Positions 20,209 through 30,690 of a stretch of DNA of 64,000 nt are shown here, in pieces. The notes under the pieces were generated by a model that was given only the letters and a program-made list of their open reading frames with translations, did no database searches and was not told the origin of the DNA. Location of the stretch: contig JAGTTD010000008.1 of NCBI GenBank assembly GCA_018398585.1, positions 26,651,208-26,715,207 of the forward strand, read 5' to 3'. Made by a program: the position numbers and the translations under genes. Position 1 is the stretch's first letter. Every line of letters starts with the position of its first letter. This DNA is from Simmondsia chinensis (taxonomy: Eukaryota > Streptophyta > Magnoliopsida > Caryophyllales > Simmondsiaceae).

Positions 20209-20680
20209 TCAAGTCTCGTTTGCATCGGAGGGGTCGGAATCCACTTTAACATGGCTGCAACCCCACACCTCCTTGGCACGCAGGCATCTGAGAAGCAAAT
20301 GCGAAACATTCTCCATGTTTTCTCTACACCAAATGCACTGGTCATTCCACTCTGGGATGCGATTTTTCATATGATCCCTTGTTACCAAAAAATTGTTCAA
20401 GGCTTGTCATAGGAAAACTTTGATCTTGGGCTAGAGATTCAGGTTCCAAATCCACTTGAATTCCAACCCATTTCCGTCATTCCAATTAAGGTTATGCGCC
20501 ATCCATGTGGCAGATTTCACACTAAACTCTCCCATGCGGATATAACCCCAGCACAGATGATCCGCCATTGAGGTTCTAGGAATGGGGACCCCCAAGATGT
20601 TATTTAAACACTCAGGGGTCACCAACCTCTCTAGTTTTTCCTAGCTCCATTCCCCGTCAGACATAAAATCCGCCACTTTG
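20209..20680 (-). pseudogene. LINE ORF2 zinc-finger (zf-RVT) region
   Basis: The segment CIWCRENMENVSHLLLRC (Cys-rich reverse-transcriptase-associated finger) lies at 20209-20400. It is preceded on the minus strand by MADHLCWGYIRMGEFSVKSA (20431-20625), the block that usually precedes this finger. The segments are in different frames. Confidence 0.8.
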
Positions 20681-20899
20681 AGGGATAGGCCCACGTCAGC
20701 CTAATCCTCCCTTTGTTCTTCTAGAAGTGGCCCCTTAAAGACCCACCAGTCCTTCCAAAAATTTATCCTAGTCCCATTGCCGATCCTCCACTTCAGGCTT
20801 TTCTGTAGGAGAGATCTAATCACCAAAATGCCCTTTCATGCAGGGGAGTCTGTCCCCTTCCCTTTGTACTCAAACACGCTGTCTCTTTTTAGATAACTT

Positions 20900-21729
20900 T
20901 CCTTAATGACCTTGACCCACAGGTTGTCTTCGTTCATCAGGATTCTCCAGCCAAGCTTGCACAGGAAGGCCAGATTCATAACCCCCATTTTTCACAATCC
21001 CAACCCTCCGGCGCCCTTAGGTCTACAAATCTTACTCCATGCAGCCAAGTTGAGCCCGTTCCTACCATCTTTGTTCCAAAAGAAATGCTTGCGAATTCTA
21101 TCCCCTTGCTTGCAGACAGTCTTTGGTAACTTAAAATACTGCATGACATGACTAGGCAGGGACTCAATCGAGGACTGAATCAGTGTTGCTCTGCCTACCT
21201 TTGAAAGCTTACCAACCTTCACCCGCTACCTGGGACATGAATCTTCCCGTCCCGAAGTGCACCCCAGGTACCTACCAGAGCAATGGTACCTAGAATTCCG
21301 AGAATATCATTGATGCGCTGTCTTTGCTGCCAGTCCATATTAGCTGAGAAGATGGCTGCAGATTTTACCTTATTCACCTATAGGCCCGAGTCCTCACAGA
21401 ACTTGCTTATCGTCTTATGAAGTCTCTAGGCAGCTTCTACCTTAGCCTCACAGAAAAGGAGGCAATCATCTGCAAAAAAGAGACAAGGGATCGCTGTTGT
21501 ACCTCTCGTAATTTTGATCCCGATCCCCGATTTCTTCTCCTTGCTCAGTACTTGTAGGTTTGAGGCTAACACTTCTAGACAAAGAATGAACAGGAAAGGA
21601 GATAGAGGGTCACCTTGGCGAAGGCCTCTGGATGGGGCGAACCACCCCATCAGTTTATCATCAATTAGAACCGAAAAGGAGGTCGAAGAAACACAGTTAA
21701 TTACCCATCCGATCCATTTCTCATGGAAT
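20900..21729 (-). pseudogene. LINE ORF2 RT, palm and thumb
   Basis: The minus strand encodes GLRQGDPLSPFLFILCLE and CLFFADDCLLFC (21426-21650; the FADD catalytic box at 21465-21476 is intact). After a gap with stops come VGRATLIQSSIESLP and HFFWNKDG..LNLAAW..ICRPKGAGGLGL (20992-21222). These are standard L1-type RT motifs. The domain continues beyond the gypsy insertion at 27514. Confidence 0.85.
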
Positions 21730-21734
21730 CCAAG
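21730..21734. repeat. Target-site duplication, left copy (CCAAG)
   Basis: CCAAG directly precedes the TGTTATGATT start of the 5' LTR. The identical copy follows the 3' LTR at 27509-27513. Confidence 0.95.
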
Positions 21735-22137
21735 TGTTATGATTCTTTAAGTTTTGGTTGTAATTGGTTTGTATTGTGGTTAATATTTTTGATTTTGCTC
21801 TTGCATTGTATTCAAAAGTTAGTTGGCTTGCCTTTGGCCCCAAGGGGGTCGGTTAGTTGGTCAAGGGAAGTCAAATCTGGCGGCTGGTTAGTTTGGCGCC
21901 AGATTTTGGGTTTGAGTCGGTTAGAGTTTGAGGTCTTGATTCAATGTATTAGATCAAATATAAATAGGCTCAAATCATGTAAATTTGGGTATTCAATCAA
22001 TACAAATCAGATTTTCCTTTAGAAATTCTCTCTCTACTTCTCATCTCCTTCTCTATTTCTCATCCCTTCTCTTCTGTTCTCATCTTAACTCTTCCTTCTA
22101 CAAGGTTAACTTCCAATCTTCCAATTGGAAGCTAACA
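21735..22137 (+). repeat. Gypsy 5' LTR
   Basis: The LTR is 403 bp, starts TGTTATGATT and ends GAAGCTAACA. TATAAATA at 21959-21966 is the likely promoter, followed by a CT-rich stretch. Confidence 0.95.
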
Positions 22138-22139
22138 AT

Positions 22140-22151
22140 TGGTATCAGAGC
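22140..22151 (+). other. Gypsy primer binding site
   Basis: TGGTATCAGAGC starts two bases after the 5' LTR and is complementary to initiator tRNA-Met. Confidence 0.9.
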
Positions 22152-22211
22152 TGGTTCAAGCAATTAATTGATTGATTGGAGCTGGCAAAACAAAAGAAAA
22201 ACAATCAAATT

Positions 22212-23534
22212 ATGGCTGAAGGAGTCAGGACTCGATCGGGAGCTGGTGGAGCAAATGCAGCTGCGTTTGTGAGTCCAGATCTTTCTTACGGTGCTGTTGC
22301 TGGTGCTGATGCAACAATCGGTCCGCAGAACTTAACTACTGATCACATTCAGGTCATTTGTGACCGTGTTAAGGAGTCACAGAAGCAAATGATAGACCAA
22401 ACTATGGATCAAAAATTTGAACAACGGTTTGATCAATTTCAGCAGTTGTTGCTGAAACATGACCTCAAATATGAAGATCGTATGCAGCAAATTGAGGCAA
22501 AGCTTATGGACTTGCAAGTTCAGATTAACAAGCAAGGAGAATCATCAACTCATGCGATCCTTAAGCCTGCTAGCCAGATTCTTCCACCAGCTAAAGAGGT
22601 TTAACAGCAGGTGAATATTAGCAGAACTGAGGGTTTAGCAAGGAATCGAGAAAAATCTCCAATGATTCAATCTGAGGCAAGACCTTCAATTCCGATCAGA
22701 TCAATTGATGATTGACCTCCAGAGGCTGACATTGCTGCAGAGAATTAGGATCGAGCCACAGAACAAGTTCATTCCAGACTGAATGGCTTGAATTCATATC
22801 AGAATTCAAGGCTTCCGAATTCTGTTATTCACCACCGAAATGCAGATGATGACTTCGAACATCAAGATAGGCCACCTGATCGGCATTTTCAGCAAAGATC
22901 AGTGAACAATGACATTTCATCTGGTGGCAGGAGTGGTTCTCACAGACAGCCAAGAGTGGAAATTGAACCTTTTGAGGGTAAACAGCCAGATTTATGGCTG
23001 AGAAGGTGTGATCGGTATTTTCAATATTACAACATAAGTGAAGTTGAAAAAGTTGAGTTAGCTGCAGTACACTTACATGGAGATCATGAGGTGTGGTACT
23101 ATAGTTTGTTGAAGAGCAAACCTAACCTTTCTTGGGGCCAATTCGTAAAAGAAATGTGTGAACAATATGGAGAAGAAGAGATAAGTGATGTAGTGGACAG
23201 TTTTAATAAGGTGTACCAAACTTCTACCGTGAGGGAGTACATGATCAGATTTGAGAATCTACAAGCGAACCTGTTGTCAATAATATCCATATCTCCGGAG
23301 GATTCAGAGGCATATTATGTCTCTTGTTTCGTTAGTGGTTTGAAGCCTAGGATCAAGAATATAGTGAAAGCCATAGGTCCTAAGACATTGTCTAATGCTT
23401 ACAACAAGGCTATGTTGATTGAAGCTACTTTAGCAAGTTCAAGTGACAAGAATAAGATCAAAAGCAGTAACTTCAGACCGCAGTAGAAGGATGCTTCAGG
23501 TTCCAGATTCAAGCATGCTGTTGACAAGAGCTCA
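22212..23534 (+). pseudogene. Gypsy gag
   Basis: ATG at 22212 (MAEGVRTRSG) follows the primer site. A Gln-rich coiled segment ends at TAA 22602-22604. Further in-frame stops are TGA 22713-22715, TAG 22746-22748 and TAG 23484-23486. The capsid core is clear (PFEGKQPDLWLRRCDRYFQ, then a CEQYGEEE stretch) and lies in one frame. A zinc knuckle CYRCNQPYQPGHRC begins near 23541. Gag packages element RNA. Three of the four stops look like C-to-T changes (CAA, CGA, CAG). Confidence 0.85.
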
Positions 23535-25605
23535 GTGAGGCTATGTTACCGTTGCAATCAGCCTTATCAACCTGGTCATAGATGCAAATCTCAGGCCTTA
23601 ATGTCTACAAGAGGATCCCGTGCAAGAGTTGATTCTGACAGTGAAGATTCAGATGCCGAGGAAGACAGTTATGAGCATTCTTTACAAGATGAATTGTTGG
23701 AGGATGAAGTTGAGATTTCCATGAAGGCTTTGACCGGGGGTGGAGCTCACAATACCATTCGTATCAAAGGAAACGCTGGTAAAACTTCCATCATTATTCT
23801 TATTGATAGTGGGAGCACGCATAGCTTTGTAGATCCCAAGTTGATTAAGAAAGTGAAGCATGAAGTGACTAAAACTCATCCATTAGCGGTTATGGTGGCT
23901 GATGGCAACTCCATAACTACTCAAAATAAGTGCCAAGCTTTTCCATGGTCTATGCAAGATCATCACTTCACTTTTGATTTTAGAGCTCTTCCTTTGGGAG
24001 GTTGTGATATGGTGCTAGGGGTAGATTGGATGAGAACTTTCAATCCAGTGGTGTTTGATTTTGATAAAATGACGGTATTTGAGGTTCATGGCACTAAAGT
24101 CTCATTGCAAGGCATTTCTGAAGAAGCACAGCTTCGGTTGATTGATGGAAAACGATTACAAGGAGGATTCAAGAAGAAAGCAATTCAATGGCTTGGACAC
24201 TTGTTTGTTATCTCATCTGTGGAACTGCAGCAGGACATTCAGCCTGAGGTTCATGCCTTGGTTGAAGAGTTTGAAGATGTTTTTGAGAAACCAAAGAGCC
24301 TTCCTCCTCAAATGAGTGTGGACCATGCCATACCACTTCGAGCAAGTGCTGATCCAGTTAAAATCAGGCCATAACGATATGCTCATGGCCAAAAATCAGA
24401 AATTGAGAGACAAGTTGAAGAGTTGCTTCACATGAGCTTCATTCGACCAAGCCATAGCCCCTTTGCCTCACCTGTGATCCTTGTGAAGAACAAGGATGGG
24501 TCGGCTAAGATGTGCATCGATTATCGCCAATTGAATTCTTTGACAGTGAAAGATAAGTTTCCAATTCCCGTTATAGATGATTTGCTTGATGAGTTATATG
24601 GAGTATGTTTCTTCTCTAAGCTTGATTTGAGACAGGGATATCATCAAATCAGAGTTCTTGAGCCGGATATATACAAGACTGCTTTTCCGACTCATCACGG
24701 GCATTTCGAGTTTGTTGTTATGCCATTTGGCCTAACAAATGCTCCGGCTACCTTTCAAGCGGCAATGAATGACATCTTCAAGCCTTTCTTGAGGAGATCA
24801 ATGCTAGTCTTCTTCGATGACATATTGATTTATAGCTCCTCTTATGAAGATCATCTCATCCACCTTAGAGAAGTCTTTGTGGTAATGCGGCAACACAAAT
24901 TCTCTGCTAAGTTGTCTAAATGCTCGTTTGCTCAGACCAAGCTCGAGTATTTAGGCCATGTAATCTCTCAAGAAGGAGTTTCCACTGATCCTACTAAGGT
25001 TCAAGCAATGCAAGATTGGCCAATTCCAATAACCTTGAAGCAATTGAGGGGATTCTTGGGTTTGACCGGATATTATAGAAAGTTCATTAGAGGATATCGA
25101 TCTATTGCAAAACCTTTGACTGAGCTCTTGAAAAAGGATGCTTTCTTGTGGACAGAGAGGGCTCAAGCTGCTTTTGAGGCTCTCAAGTCAGCTATTTGTG
25201 CAGCACCCGTATTGGCAATGCCAAATTTTGCAGAAAACTTTGTATTAGAGACAGATGCAAGTGGGTCTAGTATTAGGGCTGTTCTTTCCCAACACGGAAG
25301 GCCTATTACTTATTTGAGTCAAGCTCTTAGTCCCAAGCATCAAGCCATGTCGACGTATGAGAAGGAATACTTAGCAATTCTTCTAGCCGTTGAGAAATGG
25401 AGGCATTACTTGGATGGTCACAGGTTCATCATTCGAACGGATCATCAAAGTCTCAAGCACCTCCTTGAGCAAAAGATTGTGACTAGAATTCAAAAGAAGG
25501 GCCTAATGAAGATGCTTGGCCTTGATTATGCCATTGAGTACAGAAGAGACAAGGAGAATGCTGCAGCAGACCCATTATCCAGGAAGTTTGAGGATGCTGA
25601 ACAGG
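23535..25605 (+). pseudogene. Gypsy pol: protease, RT, RNase H
   Basis: After the knuckle, an acidic linker leads to the protease (LIDSGSTHSFVD, catalytic Asp at 23805). RT follows, with a single in-frame TAA at 24372-24374 in place of a Tyr codon in the RPYRY motif. RT motifs are intact: KLDLRQGYHQI, MPFGLTNAPATFQ and the catalytic FFDD at 24813-24821. The RNase H residues are visible: LETDASG, YEKEYLA, IRTDHQSL. The frame is lost at about 25602-25610, just before integrase. Only two lesions separate this part from an open pol frame. Confidence 0.92.
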
Positions 25606-25606
25606 G

Positions 25607-27076
25607 TTGTGCAGTGCAATATCCGTGGTGTTACCTTCATGGATGGAAGAAGTATATAAGTCATATGAGGGTGATCCTTTTGCCCAAGAGTGTGTGGCTG
25701 CTAGTCTTGTGAAAGATGCAGAAAAGGTCGACAGTGAATCAGGCATATCATTGCAGAAAGGGATGATCAGAATTCAGAACAAGCTATATATTGGTTCTGC
25801 AAGAGAATTGAGAAACCAGATTGTTCAAGCCTCTCACGATTCAGCTTGGGGAGGTCATGCTGGTGTTAAGGGCACTTATCAAAGGGTTAAAGCCTATTTT
25901 AGCTCGCCAAGCTTGAAGAAGGCAGTGAGTGATTATGTAAAGGCTTGCGAGGTGTGTCAACAAACCAAATTGGGGGATCATCGATACAAGGGACTTCTTC
26001 AGCCTCTTCCCATTCCGGATGGAGCTTGGATCAACATTAGCATGGATTTCATTGAGGGATTGCCAAGGTCTGAAAGCAAGGAAGTCATATGGGTAGTAGT
26101 GGATCGTTTCACCAAATATAGCCACTTCATTGCTCTCACACGACCTGTTACAACAGAGAGACTAGCAAAGATCTTCCTTGACAACATATACAAGTTATAT
26201 GGGTTGCCTCAATCCATTGTTTCTGATCGAGACAAGATCTTTGCAAGTAATTTTTGGAGGGAGCTGTTCAAGTTATTGGGCACTACATTGGCACTTAGCT
26301 TATCTTATCATCCACAAACGGATGGACAAACCGAGCGAGTTAACCAATGTATTGAGCAATACCTTCGAAGCATGGTTTTCACTCAGCCTAGAGAATGGAA
26401 CCGATGGCTCTCTCTAGCTGAATATTGGTTCAACACTCATGTACATGCATCTATTGGCATCACTCCTTTCCAAGCATTGTATGGCTATGCTCCTCCTACT
26501 CCATTTATGTTGCAGCAGCCAATGTCATCAAAATCTGTAGCCACTGAGTATTTGCAGCAGAGGAAGCAAATGATGCAACTTCTCAAAGATAATCTCCTTC
26601 AAGCTCAAGCAAGGATGAAGTTCTTTGTCGATAAAAAGAGGGTAAACAAAAATTATGAAGTTGGTGATATGGTCTACCTCAAATTACAACCTTATAGACA
26701 GTCTTCTTTGGCTGTCAGGAAGAATGTCAAATTAAGTGCTCGTTTCTTTGGTCCATACAAGATTTTGGAGAAAATTGGCAAAGTTGCATACAAACTTGAC
26801 TTACCTCCTCAATCATACATTCACCCAGTGTTCCATGTATCTTTACTTAAAAAGCAGGTGAAGAATGGAGCTAAGAGTTCATGGGAGCCACCTGAAGCTG
26901 GAGCTAACGGAACACTGCTACAGCAACCTGCTGCTGTTAAGGGTCGAAGAACATTGCAGATGGAAGAAGGTGCTTTGCAAGAAGTTTTGGTGCAATGGCA
27001 TAATTTGGACAAGAGCTTTGTGACTTGGGAGAACCTCACATTCTTGAAGAGCCAATTTCCTAGTTTTTCTCCTTGA
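25607..27076 (+). pseudogene. Gypsy integrase with chromodomain-like C end
   Basis: The 489-codon open stretch is in the frame after the shift. It has an HHCC-type zinc region (H..GGHAG...ACEVCQQTK) and the DDE core: MDFIEGLP, IVSDRDKIFASNFW and TDGQTERVNQ. The GPYKILEKIGKVAYKLDLP and HPVFHVSLLK blocks follow. A C-terminal VLVQWHNLDKSFVTWENL resembles the degenerate chromodomain of chromoviruses, which directs insertion through histone marks. It ends at TGA 27074-27076, just before the purine tract. Confidence 0.92.
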
Positions 27077-27089
27077 GGACAAGGAGCTT

Positions 27090-27105
27090 CTCAAGGGGGA
27101 AGGAA
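27090..27105 (+). other. Gypsy polypurine tract
   Basis: A purine-rich AAGGGGGAAGGAA run directly abuts the 3' LTR and would prime plus-strand DNA. Confidence 0.85.
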
Positions 27106-27508
27106 TGTTATGATTCTTTAAGTTTTGGTTGTAATTGGTTTGTATTGTGGTTAATGTTTTGATTTTGCTCTTGCATTGTATTCAAAAGTTAGTTGGCTTG
27201 CCTTTGGCACCAAGGGGGTCGGTTAGTTGGTCAAGGGAAGTCAAATTTGGCGGCTGGTTAGTTTGGCGCCAAATTTTGGGTTTGAGTTGGTTAGAGTTTG
27301 AGGTCTTGATTCAATGTATTAGATCAAATATAAATAGGTTCAAATCATGTAAATTTGGGTATTCAATCAATACAAATCAGATTTTCCTTTGGAAATTCTC
27401 TCTCTACTTCTTATCTCCTTTTCTATTTCTCATCCCCTTCTCTTCTCTTCTCATCTTAACTCTTCCTTCTACACGGTTAACTTCCAATCTTCCAATTGGA
27501 AGCTAACA
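27106..27508 (+). repeat. Gypsy 3' LTR
   Basis: The LTR is 403 bp and is followed by target copy CCAAG at 27509-27513. Differences from the 5' LTR are mostly transitions. Confidence 0.95.
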
Positions 27509-27513
27509 CCAAG

Positions 27514-28190
27514 CTATTCAAGTACTTGTTTCAAGAAGGCCCACTCCACTCTGTCATATGCCTTTTCCATATCTAGTTTCGCAGCAGCCCAACCCGCTTT
27601 TTCTTGTTTTTTTCTTGAAAGACGCCAGGATCTTGTGGGCAATCAGAATATTGTCCTGGATATTTCTCCCTGGAACGAAGGCAGCCTGCCATTGAGACAC
27701 AGTTTTATTCATAAGCGGCTTCATTCTGTTGACAAGTACCTTAGCTATAATCTTACAAGACGTTACACAAACTAATAGGGCGAAAGTGGTTGACATTCCG
27801 GGGACACTCTACCTTTGGGATTAGAGTGATAAACGTGTGGTTAATCTCACTTAAGAGGGAACCACCCTTGAGGGTTGCTCTAATAGCATGGCAAATGTTC
27901 TACCACACCCCAGTAGGTCTAGAAGAAGAAGGCCGAGAACCCATCTGGCCTCGGTGTTTTATGTGGATTCATGTCAAACACCGTCTCTCTAATTTCATCA
28001 TCCAAGACCTCGACGATGAGAGAATTGTTATCTGCTTCCATAACCCTCCTACCCACAGTAGCAAGGGATGGAAATCTGTTTCTTGTACCGCTACATCTAA
28101 ATCTGGATTTAAACTCCTGGATAAAGGTGTCCCCTATCGCACACTTATCCGTGAGAGTTAATCCTACATCGTTTTTAATTTCCATTATAC
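27514..28190 (-). pseudogene. LINE ORF2 RT, N-terminal part (right of gypsy)
   Basis: The minus strand gives SQWQAAFVPGRNIQDNILIAH (27554-27796) and, upstream, VFDMNPHKTPRPDGFSAFFF (27919-28185). These are RT motifs 1 and 0 of L1-type LINEs. The end at 27514 joins in frame to 21729 once the gypsy element and one CCAAG are removed, giving a continuous LGFHEKWIGWV across the site. A TAG replaces a Tyr codon just before the join. Confidence 0.85.
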
Positions 28191-29265
28191 ATCTTCTTCT
28201 TCTCCTTCTTGTCCAAACGCATGGAAAAAGCTAGAATTCCTATCACCTTTAGTGAGCCAATCTTTGCACCAGTACTTAGCCCAATACTTATGGTTGAAGA
28301 AAAGAAGCCTTTCGCGTTGCATAATGAGCCGTTTGAGCTTCAGGTTGAGCCGTTGGCTACCCGGGTCAACCTCCAGCTTCTCCTACCATTATCTCCTCAT
28401 TTTCCTTGAGACCCTTTTTTATGAACTTAAGTTTCTGGGCAACTTCAAACATCCTCAACCCTCTTATCCTTGTTGCTCAAGCTTGTCGTATAATGTTTTC
28501 AGTTGCTTTAAACTTTGTCCATCCCGCTTGGAAGCGAAAAGGGGTTGCTTTGGAAAGACCTTCCTCCGCTGTGCATAGGAGCAGTGGGGAGTGGTCTGAA
28601 ACTGAGCCAAATCCATTATAAACAAACGATTTTGGGAAGAGCTAGGACCAAGCTTGGTTGCCCAAGGCCTGGTCTAGCTTTTCCTAGACATAGATACCAT
28701 TTGCAGACCTTGCCTAGGTGAACTTTTGGCCCGTCCACTGGATGCCATTTAGCCCAAAATGGGAACAGAGGCTATTAAGCCGTGCAAACCTCCTAGCACT
28801 AGCAAGAGGGCCCCCTTGTTTATTGGCTGGAGTCTTAAGCCCATTGAAATCGCCAATCAAACACCATGGATTGCTATTAAAGTGGCCTAGGTCTTAGAGC
28901 ATATTCCAAAACGAGTCTTTTTCATTTTCTTTAGTGGGAGCATAGACAAAGGAAACTACTCCTTGTTTGGCATTATTTTTATCTAGTACAATGGTGTGTG
29001 CTATTCGATGATCACAATACATGATATCGACCTGGCATTGGGATGAGTTCCACAAGAGCCATATTCCTCCAACATGATTAACATGAGGGAAATAGTAGTT
29101 CTTATCCAATCCTAACCGTGGTTGAAGTCTATCTATAACCTGTTCTTTGGCTAGGGGTTCAAGGATAGCAATCATTTAAGGTCCAAATTTTTTAGACAGC
29201 CCTTCTAATTCTTGTTGGGCGGCCATACGGGCTACGCCTCGAATTTTCCAACACGGGATTTTCAT
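28191..29265 (-). pseudogene. LINE ORF2 endonuclease and linker
   Basis: The likely ORF2 start is the ATG at 29263-29265 (MKIPCWKIRG, the usual MKI..WNIRG start of plant LINE endonucleases). An in-frame stop comes before the open stretch 28894-29175, which has IAILEPLAKEQ (catalytic Glu), GGIWLLWNS and VVSFVYAPT. These are APE-type endonuclease blocks that nick target DNA. The linker to RT (28191-28890) is degenerate. Confidence 0.8.
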
Positions 29266-29452
29266 AATGCTAAAAGATAAGAAACCAGGTCCCATTTACA
29301 ATCCAAATCTCATTCGTAGCTCACGGCTACCAACCATGTCCATAAGGGCAATCAAGAGCCTAGAGCTTGCTCCAATTAGCATAATGTGGAATAAAGCCGA
29401 AATATAATACACACCCAAAAGAAAGAGGAAGACAAAAAATCACGACTTGGCA

Positions 29453-30690
29453 TTACGAAAGATCCATGGCAAAAATTAACATACAGACATTTGATGAGGA
29501 GCATCCAAAAACCCGTACATGCATACATCCGGACATAAGAAAATTCAACAGGCCATATCTGGTCAAAGCCTCCTGCCCCATCGCAAAAAGGGGCATTGTC
29601 ATCCTTACCGTGACTAGGGAGCTAGAGGGCTCATTTATAACTAGATCTGGGGGCTCATTTATAACCTCCTGCACTGTGTGGCTTTGGAAGTCCGGTGGCA
29701 GGAATGTCAATGGGAAAACAACTTTTAGCCATGTATGAAGACTCATTTTGGTCAAACCCCGTTTGCATGGGTGGAGCAAGGAAGGGAAACAGAGAGAGTG
29801 AGAGGAAAGAGAGAAACAGGGACAAGGAGGGGAAGAAAAACCAACCAAAACCTTGCCCTCCTTTTATGGCCCTCGAGTCTCAAACCCATCTCCTCAAGCC
29901 GCAAACAATGAACAAAGCAAAACAGAAAACCATTACAATCATATCTTCTTAAGGCATGAGGCCTAAATTTAGGGCAATCAGGCCCAGATCTCCACATGCA
30001 AACCTCATTTGGAGGAGACCTAGCATTGGAAATAAACATTGACCCACTCCCATACATACCCCTCTCAAAACACAAAAGCCCTTTGATTCCTTTAGGGATT
30101 TTGTGAGATACGAGTTTGTAGAGCAATTTGAGGCGCAAAAAGGATGAAAAAAAGTGCAAACCTGCTTCTAAGCGAGGTAAACCAGAGGAGAGTAACACTG
30201 CCCAAAAGGAGACTTCCTCGAGAGCACGATGTTGGCACCTGCAAGAAAGAGAGAAGCAGTAGAGATCTTTGTACCTGAGCTTTGAGCGTCGAAGGCCGAT
30301 GGCAATGGTTCTTCTCCACAGCTTGTCTGGAAGAGCATCCTCCGCCATTGCCGCCCTTTGTTTTGTTAACTTCGGGTACAAGAGCCGGTTTCCCCATTTC
30401 GGGAATTTCGTTCTTTAGTACTCCAACTCCACATGCAAGGGTCAGTACACCCAATCAACCACCAGGGGGTGTCAGTTTTGCCCAACTTGCCATTAATCAC
30501 TTCACTCATCATCTTCCATACTTCTTTGCTTAGCTTCGAAGAGTAAAGGCCAACCAGAGAGGTTTTAGGGAGGGGCTCCTTGGAAATTGGCTTCACATTA
30601 ACGAAATTACTTACATTTGAAGAGATCAGAACAACGAGAGGACAAATTTCTTTACGTTTCTTTGGCATTTTGGCTTCTCTCTCTGCTCAA
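29453..30690 (-). pseudogene. LINE 5' part, ORF1-like region
   Basis: The minus strand has an ATG at 30666-30668 (MPKKRKEICPLVVLI) with 100 codons open. Several open stretches in other frames lie down to 29453. Position and length fit LINE ORF1, but I do not recognise a nucleic-acid-binding motif, so the assignment rests on location. The 5' end of the element is probably near 30690. Confidence 0.45.

Larger units (their letters stand above)
21735..27508 (+). mobile_element. Ty3/gypsy chromovirus, complete with both LTRs
   Basis: The element has 403-bp LTRs (TGTTA...TAACA), an initiator tRNA-Met primer site, a gag-protease-RT-RNase H-integrase order and a chromodomain-like C end. A purine tract and a perfect 5-bp target duplication flank it. 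The LTRs differ by about 11 substitutions and two single-base indels by eye (about 2.7 percent), so the insertion is fairly recent. Coding is interrupted by five in-frame stops and one frameshift. Small size and domain order suggest a Reina-like chromovirus, with low certainty for the clade. Confidence 0.95.
19446..30690 (-). mobile_element. L1-type LINE, split by the gypsy element
   Basis: Read on the minus strand, the order is an ORF1-like region (29450-30668), endonuclease (28894-29265), RT (27514-28190 and 21222-21729), zinc-finger RVT region (20209-20625) and C-terminal RNase H (19471-20178). The 3' tail is at 19345-19445. Removing the gypsy insertion (21730-27508 with one target copy) leaves about 5.5 kb and restores the RT reading frame across the join. 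Many stops and shifts are present, so it is inactive. Confidence 0.85.

Noticed and set aside
19742..20374. Plus-strand open frames of 90-117 codons
   Set aside because: They are antisense to the LINE RNase H and zinc-finger domains, which carry clear motifs.
29453..30454. Possible host gene made of the 131-, 209- and 120-codon minus-strand frames
   Set aside because: The frames overlap in conflicting phases, have low-complexity composition and sit where LINE ORF1 is expected.
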